Positions 42,672-50,195 of a stretch of 64,000 nt of DNA are shown here, piece after piece (within the stretch, counting starts at the first letter, position 1; every line of letters starts with the position of its first letter). The translations under genes were made by a program, and so were the position numbers. The stretch is from Oxalobacteraceae bacterium OTU3CAMAD1 (GTDB lineage: Bacteria; Pseudomonadota; Gammaproteobacteria; Burkholderiales; Burkholderiaceae_D). The DNA lies in the NCBI GenBank assembly GCA_024123915.1, contig CP099650.1:3906001-3970000 (forward strand), read 5' to 3'. The notes under the pieces were generated by a model. It saw only the letters and a list, made by a program, of their open reading frames with translations. It had not been told where the DNA came from and did not search any database.

Positions 42672-45600
42672 ATGAGCGATACACTGGAACGGCGTCAATT
42701 TCTTAAACTGGCGTCTTTGCTGACGGGCGGCGTCGCCGTGCTGGCCGACGTCTTGCCCGGTCAGGCGCTGGCCGCCGAGAGCCCGGGTTCCGGCGAGGGC
42801 GTCAGCACGCCGGCCGCGGAGACGGCCCTGCATTGGCTCGATGGCGCTCCCGCCAGCTTTACCGGCGCGACATGGGGCGTGCCATGGCCGCAGGGACGGG
42901 TGCCGAAGAACGCGGCATTCGAGTTGCGTGGGGCCGCTGGCGCGGGAAGCGGCAAAGGGCGCGTGAAGGCCGTGCAATCCTGGCCTTTGGCCTACTGGCC
43001 CGATGGCACGCTCAAATGGTCGGCGCACGCGCTACCGCCGGACGCCGGCGGCGGCAAACCGGAAGCCGGCTATACGCTGCATCCGCTGATCGGCGCGGAA
43101 GCCTCCAACGCCGCCGCGCCCGGCGGGATGCTGGCAAAGGACGGATCCGGCGGCATCGACATCGATACGGGCGTGCTGCAATGCGTGCTCCCCCGCGCCG
43201 GCGCCGTGCTGGTGACGGCGATGAAGCGATCCGGCAAACCGCTGCTGCGCGACGGCCGGCTGGTGCTGCTGGTGGACGACTCCATCGACGACGAATCCGC
43301 AGGTGCGGCGCGCCGCTCGTACGACGGCGCCATCGACAAGGTGACGCTTGAGCAGAACGGGCCCCTGCGCGCGGTGGTCCGCGTCGACGGCAGCCACCGG
43401 CACGCGGATGGCGCCAGGCTGCTGCCGTTCGTGGTTCGACTCTACTTTTACAAAAATTCGGACACGGTTCGCCTGGTCCACACGCTGGTGTACGACGCCG
43501 ACCCGGCCAAGGCCTATATTCGCGGCGTGGGCCTGCGTTTCGGCGTGCCGCTGGCCAGCCCGTTGCACGACCGTCACATCCGCTTCGTTGGCGATAACGG
43601 CGGCGTGTTCGGCGAGGCGGTGCGCGGCCTGACCGGCTTGCGCCGCGATGCCGGACAATCCGTCTACGACGCCCAATTGTCCGGCCGCGCGGTCCCGCTG
43701 AAGGAGATGTCCGCGGCGGTGACCAAGGGCCTGCCTTACATTCCGGCTTTCGGCCACTACACGCTGCTGCAATCGCATCCGGACGGTTTCTCGATCAGCA
43801 AGCGCACCAAGGCCGGCCAGGGCTGGATACATGCCGCCACCGGGGCGCGCGCCACGGGGACCGGTTACGTCGGCACGCCGGACGGCGGTGTCGCTTTCGG
43901 TGTGCGCAATTTCTGGCAAAGTTATCCCGGCCAGATCGATATCAGCGGTGCCGAAACCTCGCTCGCCACGGTCACGATGTGGCTGTGGGCGCCGAAGGCT
44001 GCCGCGATGGATCTGCGCTTCTACCATGACGGCATGGGCGAGGATACGTTCGAGAAGCAGCGCGCGGCGCTCGACATCACCTACGAGGACTACGAGCCGG
44101 AATTCGGCACGCCATACGGCGTGGCGCGCACCAGCGAGCTGGAATGGCAGCTGCTGCCGGCGACACCGGCGGCCGATGATCTGGTGGCGATCAGCCGCCG
44201 CATCCAGTCTCCGCCCCAGCTGCTGGCTTCCCCCGCGCGCCTGTATCGGGCCGGCGTGTTCAGCGAATACTGGAGTCCCGCGCAGGAACGTCCGTCGCCG
44301 GAAGCGGCCAAGCTGGAAAAGCAGCTGGCGTGGAGCTTCGACTTTTACCGCAACCAGGTCGAGTACCGCAAATGGTATGGTTTCTGGGATTACGGCGATG
44401 TGATGCACACCTACGACGAGCAGCGTCACGTCTGGCGCTATGACGTGGGCGGCTACGCCTGGGACAACTCGGAGTTGAGCACCGATATCTGGTTGTGGCA
44501 CTACTTCCTCCACAGCGGCCGCGCCGACGTGTTCCGCATGGCCGAGGCGATGACGCGCCACACCGGCGAAGTCGATGTCCACCATATCGGCCCGTTCGCG
44601 CCGCTCGGTTCGCGCCACAGCGTCCAGCACTGGGGCGACAGCGCCAAGCAGCTGCGCATTTCGACCGCCGTCAATCGCCGCTTCATGTACTACCTGACGG
44701 CCGACGAACGGATCGGCGATCTGCTGAGCGAACAGGTCGATGCGGTGGAACGTCTGCGCACCGTTATCCCGGGCCGCAAGATCGGCCAGGTGGCGCCGGC
44801 GGACGATCCGAAAAACTACGCGAGCGTCGCCTTTGGCACCGACTGGGGCGCGGTGGCGGCGGCGTGGTTCACCGAATGGGAGCGAACCGGCAAGCCTAAG
44901 TATCGCGACAAGCTGTTGACCAGCATGGCCAGTATCGCCGCGCAGCCGCTTGGGTTCCTCGCCGGTGGCGGCGTGATGGACCTGCGCACCGGCGCGTATG
45001 TCATCGATCGGGAGAAGAAGGTCGATGTCTCGCATCTGAGCGCGGTCTTCGGGCTGCCGGAGATTTGCAGCGAATTGATACGCACCGTTCCACAGCCGGC
45101 TTTCCGCGACGCGTGGCTGCGCTACTGCCGTTTGTATAACGCCAGTGGGCAAGAGCAGAAGGCAGAACTTGGCCAGGATCTCGGCAAGCTGAATCTGGGG
45201 CAGGGGCATGCCCGCTTGCTGGGTTACGCAGCGGTCCAGTGGCAAGACCGCGCGATGCTCAAGCGCGCCTGGGCGCAGTTCTACGAGGGGCGGGCGGGCC
45301 TGGTTGAGAAGGATATGGTATCGCGCCGCGTGAAGCCTCCCGTTGTGCTGACGGAGGTGGAAGAGGCGCCGAAGATCTCGACCAATTCGATCGCCCAATG
45401 GGGGCTTGGCGCGTTGGGCATGATGGCGCTCGATACCACCAATTCCACTGTCTACAGGGACGACTTCCAGCGTTTCGATCCGCAGGCCTGGGCGGTGGAA
45501 GCGGAGGCCGGCGACGCAGGCAAGGCGGTGCAGGCGGTATCGCGCGCGCTGGTGCTGGACGCCAGTCGTGGCTTGACGGTTTGGCTGCGCAGGCAGCTGA

Positions 45601-46058
45601 TCGGCCACTATGAGATCAGTTTCACGCGGACCGTGCTGGCCGAGGGTAAACCGCGCGAGCGCTTGTCGGATCTGAACTTTTTCTGGGAAGCGCAACTGGC
45701 GGGCGGCGATGCTCCCGAGCCGTTCCGCCGTTCGGGCAAACTGGAAGAATACGACAAGGTGCCGATGTTTTACGCCGGCATAGGCGGCAATACGAATACG
45801 ACGTCGCGCTTCCGTTACTACGACGGCAGCGGCGATCGCAAGCTACTGCAGGAATACCTGGCGCCGGAGTATCTGCTCAAGTCCAATCACCCTTATCGCA
45901 TCCGGATCGTGGTCGATGCCAGGGGGACGCGTTTGTATGTCGACGACCGTGAATTCTTCTCGGCGCCCGGACCGCTGGCGGGCGGCGGCTACTTCGGCTT
46001 CCGCACCACGCAGTCGCGCCAAAAGATCGAGAACTTCGAGGTGCGGCGGGTGGCTTGA
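42672..46058 (+). CDS. Tat-exported PL26-like exo-rhamnogalacturonan lyase
   Basis: 1128 residues. The N-terminus ERRQFLKLASLLTGGVAVLADVL is a Tat-type signal with a variant twin-arginine motif. The region HWLDGAPASFTGATWGVPWPQGRV ... WPLAYWPDGTLKWSAHAL is the pattern of the RIFT-barrel N-terminal domain of PcRGLX/YetA-like proteins (PL26). A central beta-sandwich follows, then an alpha/alpha toroid from about residue 540 (WYGFWDYGDVMHTY; NSELSTDIWLWHYFLHSG). The C-terminal 190 residues (RDDFQRFDPQAWAVEA ... YFGFRTTQSRQKIENFEVRRV, with Y-RDDF start) look like a DUF6250-type concanavalin-like lectin module. PL26 enzymes trim unsaturated rhamnogalacturonan from the end. Assignment rests on domain pattern recall plus pectin context; substrate is inferred. 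Starts 17 bases after the receptor stop. Confidence 0.75.
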   Translation: MSDTLERRQFLKLASLLTGGVAVLADVLPGQALAAESPGSGEGVSTPAAETALHWLDGAPASFTGATWGVPWPQGRVPKNAAFELRGAAGAGSGKGRVKAVQSWPLAYWPDGTLKWSAHALPPDAGGGKPEAGYTLHPLIGAEASNAAAPGGMLAKDGSGGIDIDTGVLQCVLPRAGAVLVTAMKRSGKPLLRDGRLVLLVDDSIDDESAGAARRSYDGAIDKVTLEQNGPLRAVVRVDGSHRHADGARLLPFVVRLYFYKNSDTVRLVHTLVYDADPAKAYIRGVGLRFGVPLASPLHDRHIRFVGDNGGVFGEAVRGLTGLRRDAGQSVYDAQLSGRAVPLKEMSAAVTKGLPYIPAFGHYTLLQSHPDGFSISKRTKAGQGWIHAATGARATGTGYVGTPDGGVAFGVRNFWQSYPGQIDISGAETSLATVTMWLWAPKAAAMDLRFYHDGMGEDTFEKQRAALDITYEDYEPEFGTPYGVARTSELEWQLLPATPAADDLVAISRRIQSPPQLLASPARLYRAGVFSEYWSPAQERPSPEAAKLEKQLAWSFDFYRNQVEYRKWYGFWDYGDVMHTYDEQRHVWRYDVGGYAWDNSELSTDIWLWHYFLHSGRADVFRMAEAMTRHTGEVDVHHIGPFAPLGSRHSVQHWGDSAKQLRISTAVNRRFMYYLTADERIGDLLSEQVDAVERLRTVIPGRKIGQVAPADDPKNYASVAFGTDWGAVAAAWFTEWERTGKPKYRDKLLTSMASIAAQPLGFLAGGGVMDLRTGAYVIDREKKVDVSHLSAVFGLPEICSELIRTVPQPAFRDAWLRYCRLYNASGQEQKAELGQDLGKLNLGQGHARLLGYAAVQWQDRAMLKRAWAQFYEGRAGLVEKDMVSRRVKPPVVLTEVEEAPKISTNSIAQWGLGALGMMALDTTNSTVYRDDFQRFDPQAWAVEAEAGDAGKAVQAVSRALVLDASRGLTVWLRRQLIGHYEISFTRTVLAEGKPRERLSDLNFFWEAQLAGGDAPEPFRRSGKLEEYDKVPMFYAGIGGNTNTTSRFRYYDGSGDRKLLQEYLAPEYLLKSNHPYRIRIVVDARGTRLYVDDREFFSAPGPLAGGGYFGFRTTQSRQKIENFEVRRVA

Positions 46059-46062
46059 CCGA

Positions 46063-46872
46063 TCAGAGTATCAGGATGCCCTGGAGCGAGGATATCTTGT
46101 GCGGGTCGGACCAGCTATCCAGCAGCTTTCCGGCCGCGCCGAACTCCAGCAACTGGCGGCCTTTGTGGCCGTTTTCGGGACCGTGGCCTTGCCAGTTGGC
46201 GACCATGACGCGGCCGTCGTCAAGCACCTGGAACGTCGCGTAGAAAAACGGCGACACTTCCTCGGGCATGGCGTTGACGCCGCCGAAGGTCGATATCAGA
46301 TTGCCGCGCCGGTCGAAACGCGCCATGAAGGCGCCGTAGCCCGCCGACACCAGCGTGGAGCCGTCGGCCATGCGCTCGGCCTTCCACGCGTGCTCGAAGC
46401 CCGGCGCGCGCATCGCGTTCAGCGCGATCAGCGAGGTATCGGTTTCCAGAATATGGCCGTTCATGCAGAACAGGTAGGTGCCAAGATCGGTGGTGCGCAT
46501 CAGGCGCACGTAGTCGCCATCGCGCCGCGCACTGGAGACCTGGCGGTACTCGCGGTCGAGGGTGAGCACGTTGATGCCGCCAGTACCGTCGAGGTTCTGG
46601 CCGGTGACCAGGATGGCGCCATTGACCATGCGGCGGGCGGAGGTGACGTTGTCCCAGCGGTCGCAGGTGGAGAGCACTTCGCCGGAGGAGATGGAGAGTT
46701 CGAAGAAGCCTCGCTCGAAGCCGACCAAGGCGCGGTTCGGGCCGATGCGCTGCATGTCGCGCGCGGCGGGGAAGTCGGCCAGGCTGCGCGTCCAGCCGTA
46801 TCGGGGATTGGTGGTGTCGATCAGCGACAGCTGCTGGCGGCCCTCGTCGATGGCCAGAACTTGGTGCTTCAT
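46063..46872 (-). CDS. Predicted cytoplasmic beta-propeller protein of unknown function
   Basis: 269 residues without a signal peptide. Repeating short beta-strand patterns of about 45 residues (QQLSLIDTTN; NRALVGFERGFFELSISSGEVLSTC; GAILVTGQNLDGTGGINVLTLDREY; GSTLVSAGYGAFMARFDRRGNLISTFGG; GRVMVANWQGHGP) suggest a five- or six-bladed propeller. The fold is inferred; no catalytic residues are evident. It converges on the lyase gene with only four bases between stops. AAGGAGACGA precedes the ATG at 46872. Confidence 0.7.
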   Translation of the reverse strand: MKHQVLAIDEGRQQLSLIDTTNPRYGWTRSLADFPAARDMQRIGPNRALVGFERGFFELSISSGEVLSTCDRWDNVTSARRMVNGAILVTGQNLDGTGGINVLTLDREYRQVSSARRDGDYVRLMRTTDLGTYLFCMNGHILETDTSLIALNAMRAPGFEHAWKAERMADGSTLVSAGYGAFMARFDRRGNLISTFGGVNAMPEEVSPFFYATFQVLDDGRVMVANWQGHGPENGHKGRQLLEFGAAGKLLDSWSDPHKISSLQGILIL

Positions 46873-46984
46873 TCGTCTCCTTCGCAGCTTTTTGCAGATC
46901 GTATCACGGCGAGGAGAACGATGGAAACGACAAGGGACGAATGCTACGACCACTGGGGCACGGGACGCTACCGAACCTCGGAGA

Positions 46985-47637
46985 CACGTAGGGCGGATTA
47001 GCCGAAGGCGTAATCGGCCAATTCACGCGACCCACACCAATCCACCGGATACACCCCAGCCGCGACATAACGATGAAAACTCGACCACGGCCAATCCTGT
47101 ACCCGTTCAACCAATCCATGTTTGACGGGGTTCCAATGTAAATAATCCAGGTGGTTGCACAAATCACGTTCGTCGCGGACCGCGTGCTCCCAGTAGCTCT
47201 GTTGCCAAAGCCGCTTCCCGTGTCCGGCGTAGCGGGTCATATGGGTTTTGATCAAACGCCAACGCAATGAGAAGTCGCTGTCGTTTGCAGGCAGGCGCCA
47301 GAGCGCGTGCAAGTGGTCGGGGAGAACGACCATGCCAACGATCTCGAAGGGATGCCGCTGGCGCACTTTTTGTAGGGCGGTGCGAAGTATCAGCCGGGCC
47401 TCGGGCGCTGAGAATACCGGTGCCCGGCGCGCGGTGACGAGGGTGAAGAAATATGTGCCGCCATCAACATATAGGCGTTTGTACTCTGACATGTGAGCCT
47501 CCTTGGAGAGTCACTTAGGCTATTCCGGTAATAGCAAGGGCGATTGTGGTATCGCAAATGGGGAGCTTTTTCGCCCTTATTGCTCTGTTCTGGGCGGCTC
47601 TTGGCCGATTACGCCTTCGGCTAATCCGCCCTACGTG
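46985..47637 (-). mobile_element. REP-RAYT-REP unit (REP pair I/J around a tyrosine transposase)
   Basis: Copy I at 46985-47019 (CACGTAGGGCGGATTA ... TAATCGGCC) and copy J at 47603-47637 (GGCCGATTACG ... CCCTACGTG) form an inverted pair with tails outward and the CGGCC stem variant. Between them lies a single REP-associated transposase gene. The 653-bp unit is bounded by GTAG/CTAC tetranucleotides, the sites such transposases recognise. No target-site duplication was obvious at the edges. Confidence 0.88.
46998..47492 (-). CDS. REP-associated tyrosine transposase (RAYT)
   Basis: A 164-residue HUH Y1 transposase-family protein. The metal-binding HUH motif is VVLPDHLHALW (His60, His62) and the catalytic Tyr is Tyr117 in LDYLHWNPVKHGLV, preceded by YWEHAVRDERDL. 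These motifs and length define the single-copy, REP-linked TnpA-REP group and not IS200/IS605. AAGGAGGCTCAC precedes the ATG. The last codons (ADYAFG and stop) are encoded by REP copy I, so gene and repeat overlap. It probably nicks GTAG-footed hairpins and spreads or maintains the REPs scattered over this window. Confidence 0.92.
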   Translation of the reverse strand: MSEYKRLYVDGGTYFFTLVTARRAPVFSAPEARLILRTALQKVRQRHPFEIVGMVVLPDHLHALWRLPANDSDFSLRWRLIKTHMTRYAGHGKRLWQQSYWEHAVRDERDLCNHLDYLHWNPVKHGLVERVQDWPWSSFHRYVAAGVYPVDWCGSRELADYAFG

Positions 47638-47674
47638 TCTCTGTAGTATTCGAATGGCCCGGTGTGCGGTCGCT

Positions 47675-48184
47675 TTACCCTAGCATTGACGGGTTGCGCT
47701 GCCATATGCTGTAGCACAACGCCGTGGCGTAGCTGACCCACAGGAGATATGGCACCAGCAGCAACCCTGCGATCCTGTCGCGCCGTCCGAACGCGCGGAT
47801 CGTTGCTGCGATCAGCAGCCATAGCACGAGGATCTCGACGAACGCCCACGCACCCTGGCGCCAGGCGAAAAACAACCATGTCCATAACGCGTTCAACGCC
47901 AGTTGAACCACATACAGCGTCATCTCCGACCTTACGCTGGCTTGATCATCGGTGCGCTGCACGCGCCATGCAGCGATGCCCATCAGAAGATACAGCACGC
48001 TCCACGCGGGGCCGAACAGCCATGCCGGCGGCGCCCACGCGGGCCGGTCCAGCTGCATGTAGAACGCGCCCGCCTGCGCCGACGCAAAGGCGCCGATGGC
48101 GGCGAAGCCGAAGGTTAGCAACAACCAGCCGGCAAGCGCCGGCAGTCGGAATGGTCTGGCATGGGTGGGGGCGGCTGGCGTCAT
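47675..48184 (-). CDS. tspO: TspO/MBR family membrane protein
   Basis: 169 residues with five membrane helices and the family residues LDRPAWAPPAWLFGPAWSVLYLLMGIAAW and LALNALWTWLFFAWRQGAWAFVEIL. TspO proteins bind porphyrins and steroid-like ligands in the outer or inner membrane and influence stress and tetrapyrrole handling. The ribosome binding site is weak. It stands alone between the REP unit and an exported protein gene. Confidence 0.9.
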   Translation of the reverse strand: MTPAAPTHARPFRLPALAGWLLLTFGFAAIGAFASAQAGAFYMQLDRPAWAPPAWLFGPAWSVLYLLMGIAAWRVQRTDDQASVRSEMTLYVVQLALNALWTWLFFAWRQGAWAFVEILVLWLLIAATIRAFGRRDRIAGLLLVPYLLWVSYATALCYSIWQRNPSMLG

Positions 48185-48231
48185 GACTCGGTCTGTTCAA
48201 TCGTAGTGGCGCGAGTTTCGCCCGTCGCCGC

Positions 48232-49923
48232 TCAGATGTCTGTACGCGATCGTACCTTTTGCCGCCTTCTGCGCCAGGCCAGCGCGACGCCGCCCGACAG
48301 GCAAAGCAGGCCGGCCGCCAGGACGTAGGTCGCGGTGACCGATTGCGGCCGCTTTTCTTTCGGCGCCAGCGGATTTTTCATCGATGCCGGAAAGTCGCGC
48401 GGCCCGACCGGGATGATTTTCCAGTCGGCGCGGTCGGCCGGGGCGCGCTTCTGATATTCGCTCAGCGACATCACCGGATCGGAGCCGAACGCGCGGGAAG
48501 AGGGGAACTGCGGGATGCGCACGAAGACGATCGCCTCCAGATCATCCGCCAGTTGCGCTTCGATCGCGCCGCGCGCCCCGCCTTTGCCCGCCAGACGGTT
48601 CAACAAGTCGTCGCCGATCGTGTTGAAGGCGACGAAGGGCATCAATTCCGTGCGCTCGGTCTTGAGGTAGTCGTAGGCGCTTTGGCCGCTGGCTAGGCTG
48701 ACCTCCTTGAGCGCCATGTACGGCAGCGCCACGGCCGCCTTCAACGGACTTTCGCCGCCCAGGCGCGGAATGTTCCAGCCCAGGGTGCGCAGCGTTTCGA
48801 CATTGATGCCGGCGCAGTTGGTGCCCGCATGGCGGTAGTGGAAGTCCTGGCTGTAGAAGTGGTTGAAGACGCGGCTGATCGCCTCCTGGTAAAGCGCCGG
48901 CACGCGCTGGTCTTTCATGACGGCGACCAGCATGTACGAGGGCCGGTACCAGGATTGACCGCTGTTCAAGTCCGCCATGTAGGCGTCCATCGGCAAGGTC
49001 GAGGCGATGATGCCTTTTTCGCTGACCGATCCAAGGTTGTAGAAGTTGTTGACCAGCCAGTTGTCCCAGCCGCCTTGCGGATCGAAGCGGCCGGTGGTCA
49101 CCGCGAAATGGCCGCCATAGGCTTCATCGTCGTCGCCCTGCGCGCCGTTCAGGATGAAGGCGAGCGCCGGTTTTCCGGCCAGGGAGGATTCGCCGGCGCC
49201 GGCGCCGTCACGCCGCCACAGGGTGCGCGCGGAGAACGGCTCGCGCGCGCCGCCGCCGTTGACGCGCACCAGGCTTTCGATGGATTCGCCGTTCTTCAGC
49301 GGAGCCAGGACGGGCAGGGCGGGCATGGCGTAGTCCTTTGGCCACAAGGTGCGCGCGTGGAACGTGCCATCCTTGAGCACACCGCGCGCCTTCATCTCGC
49401 GTCCGGCGAAGTAGGCCTGGCTGCTGGCGTCGAAGTACGAGCGGTTGCTGGCAAGTCTGGCGGTCAGTGCCACCGGTAGCGCGGAGTTGGCGCCTGTGCC
49501 GATCAGCGATGCCGCGTCCCCGGCGAGGCGTCCTTCTGCGACTTGCGGAGACCCGATCCACAGCAGTGGCGGCGGCTTGCCTTGGGCCTTGGCGGAGGTG
49601 GCGGCCAGCCAGGCGCGGACGTCGTCCTGTGCGCGCAGATGGGGTGTCGAGCCGACAGCGTTATTGCTGGCGACGGCGACGATGTCGTCGCCGAAGTACC
49701 ACAGCGCTTGAGGGGAGGCGGGGCAGTCCTTGCAGTCGGCTTTGGCGATGCGAAAATCGGTTCCGGGATAGAGGCCGACGTGCGTTGCAGTCAACGCATC
49801 ACGCGGCTGTCTGGCGCTGGGTTCCGCACCCGCAATCGGCGCTGTGGAGATCAAGTAGAAAGCGATGGCGCCCATGGTCAGGGCGAGGCGTGCGGGATGT
49901 GGCAAACAGGGCAATTGCGGCAT
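48232..49923 (-). CDS. Exported, C-terminally membrane-anchored protein of unknown function, possible papain-like fold
   Basis: 563 residues. A signal peptide (LALTMGAIAFYLISTAPIAGA) is followed by a large periplasmic region and a C-terminal helix (VTATYVLAAGLLCLSGGVALAW) with an Arg-rich cytoplasmic tail. A DCKDCP pair lies near residue 64. His272 in YGGHFAVTTGRF precedes Cys370 in HAGTNCAGINVETLRTLGW; this His-then-Cys order and NC context recall permuted NlpC/P60-like or DUF4105/Lnb-type proteins, but the resemblance is weak. CGGAGCGCCAC precedes the ATG at 49923. I do not recognise the family. The 272 bases upstream, shared with the GH2 gene, hold no feature I can support. Confidence 0.65.
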   Translation of the reverse strand: MPQLPCLPHPARLALTMGAIAFYLISTAPIAGAEPSARQPRDALTATHVGLYPGTDFRIAKADCKDCPASPQALWYFGDDIVAVASNNAVGSTPHLRAQDDVRAWLAATSAKAQGKPPPLLWIGSPQVAEGRLAGDAASLIGTGANSALPVALTARLASNRSYFDASSQAYFAGREMKARGVLKDGTFHARTLWPKDYAMPALPVLAPLKNGESIESLVRVNGGGAREPFSARTLWRRDGAGAGESSLAGKPALAFILNGAQGDDDEAYGGHFAVTTGRFDPQGGWDNWLVNNFYNLGSVSEKGIIASTLPMDAYMADLNSGQSWYRPSYMLVAVMKDQRVPALYQEAISRVFNHFYSQDFHYRHAGTNCAGINVETLRTLGWNIPRLGGESPLKAAVALPYMALKEVSLASGQSAYDYLKTERTELMPFVAFNTIGDDLLNRLAGKGGARGAIEAQLADDLEAIVFVRIPQFPSSRAFGSDPVMSLSEYQKRAPADRADWKIIPVGPRDFPASMKNPLAPKEKRPQSVTATYVLAAGLLCLSGGVALAWRRRRQKVRSRTDI

Positions 49924-50195
49924 GTGGCGCTCCGTATCGGTGAACGCGCGATAGCCGCCGTTTGTCGGCCCGCTTCGCGAATCACCACTGTACTGGAGTT
50001 GCCATGCGGAATTCTTAACATCCATCAAGAGTTGGAGTCGAATCATGATGCCATGTTTTGGGCTCCGCCGCCCGGCCAGTCAGGCGCAGCCCGCCATTTG
50101 CTTCCGCTCGGAATTGAACGTCGGGCGGGCCGCAAGATTGGTAGCATGGAGTCGATCTGACGGTGGCGCCGTCGCTTGCACACGCGGGGAGTCGC

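Noticed and set aside
43032..45695. Long minus-strand frame inside the PL26-like gene
   Set aside because: Antisense shadow; the plus strand has a signal peptide, domain pattern and operon position.
46985..47637. IS200/IS605 insertion sequence
   Set aside because: The protein has RAYT features, there is no tnpB, and the ends are REPs found elsewhere in the window and not IS-specific hairpins.
49924..50195. Extended N-termini for the GH2 and exported-protein genes
   Set aside because: In-frame upstream codons exist on both strands, but good ribosome sites precede 50196 and 49923 and the extra sequence is not family-like.
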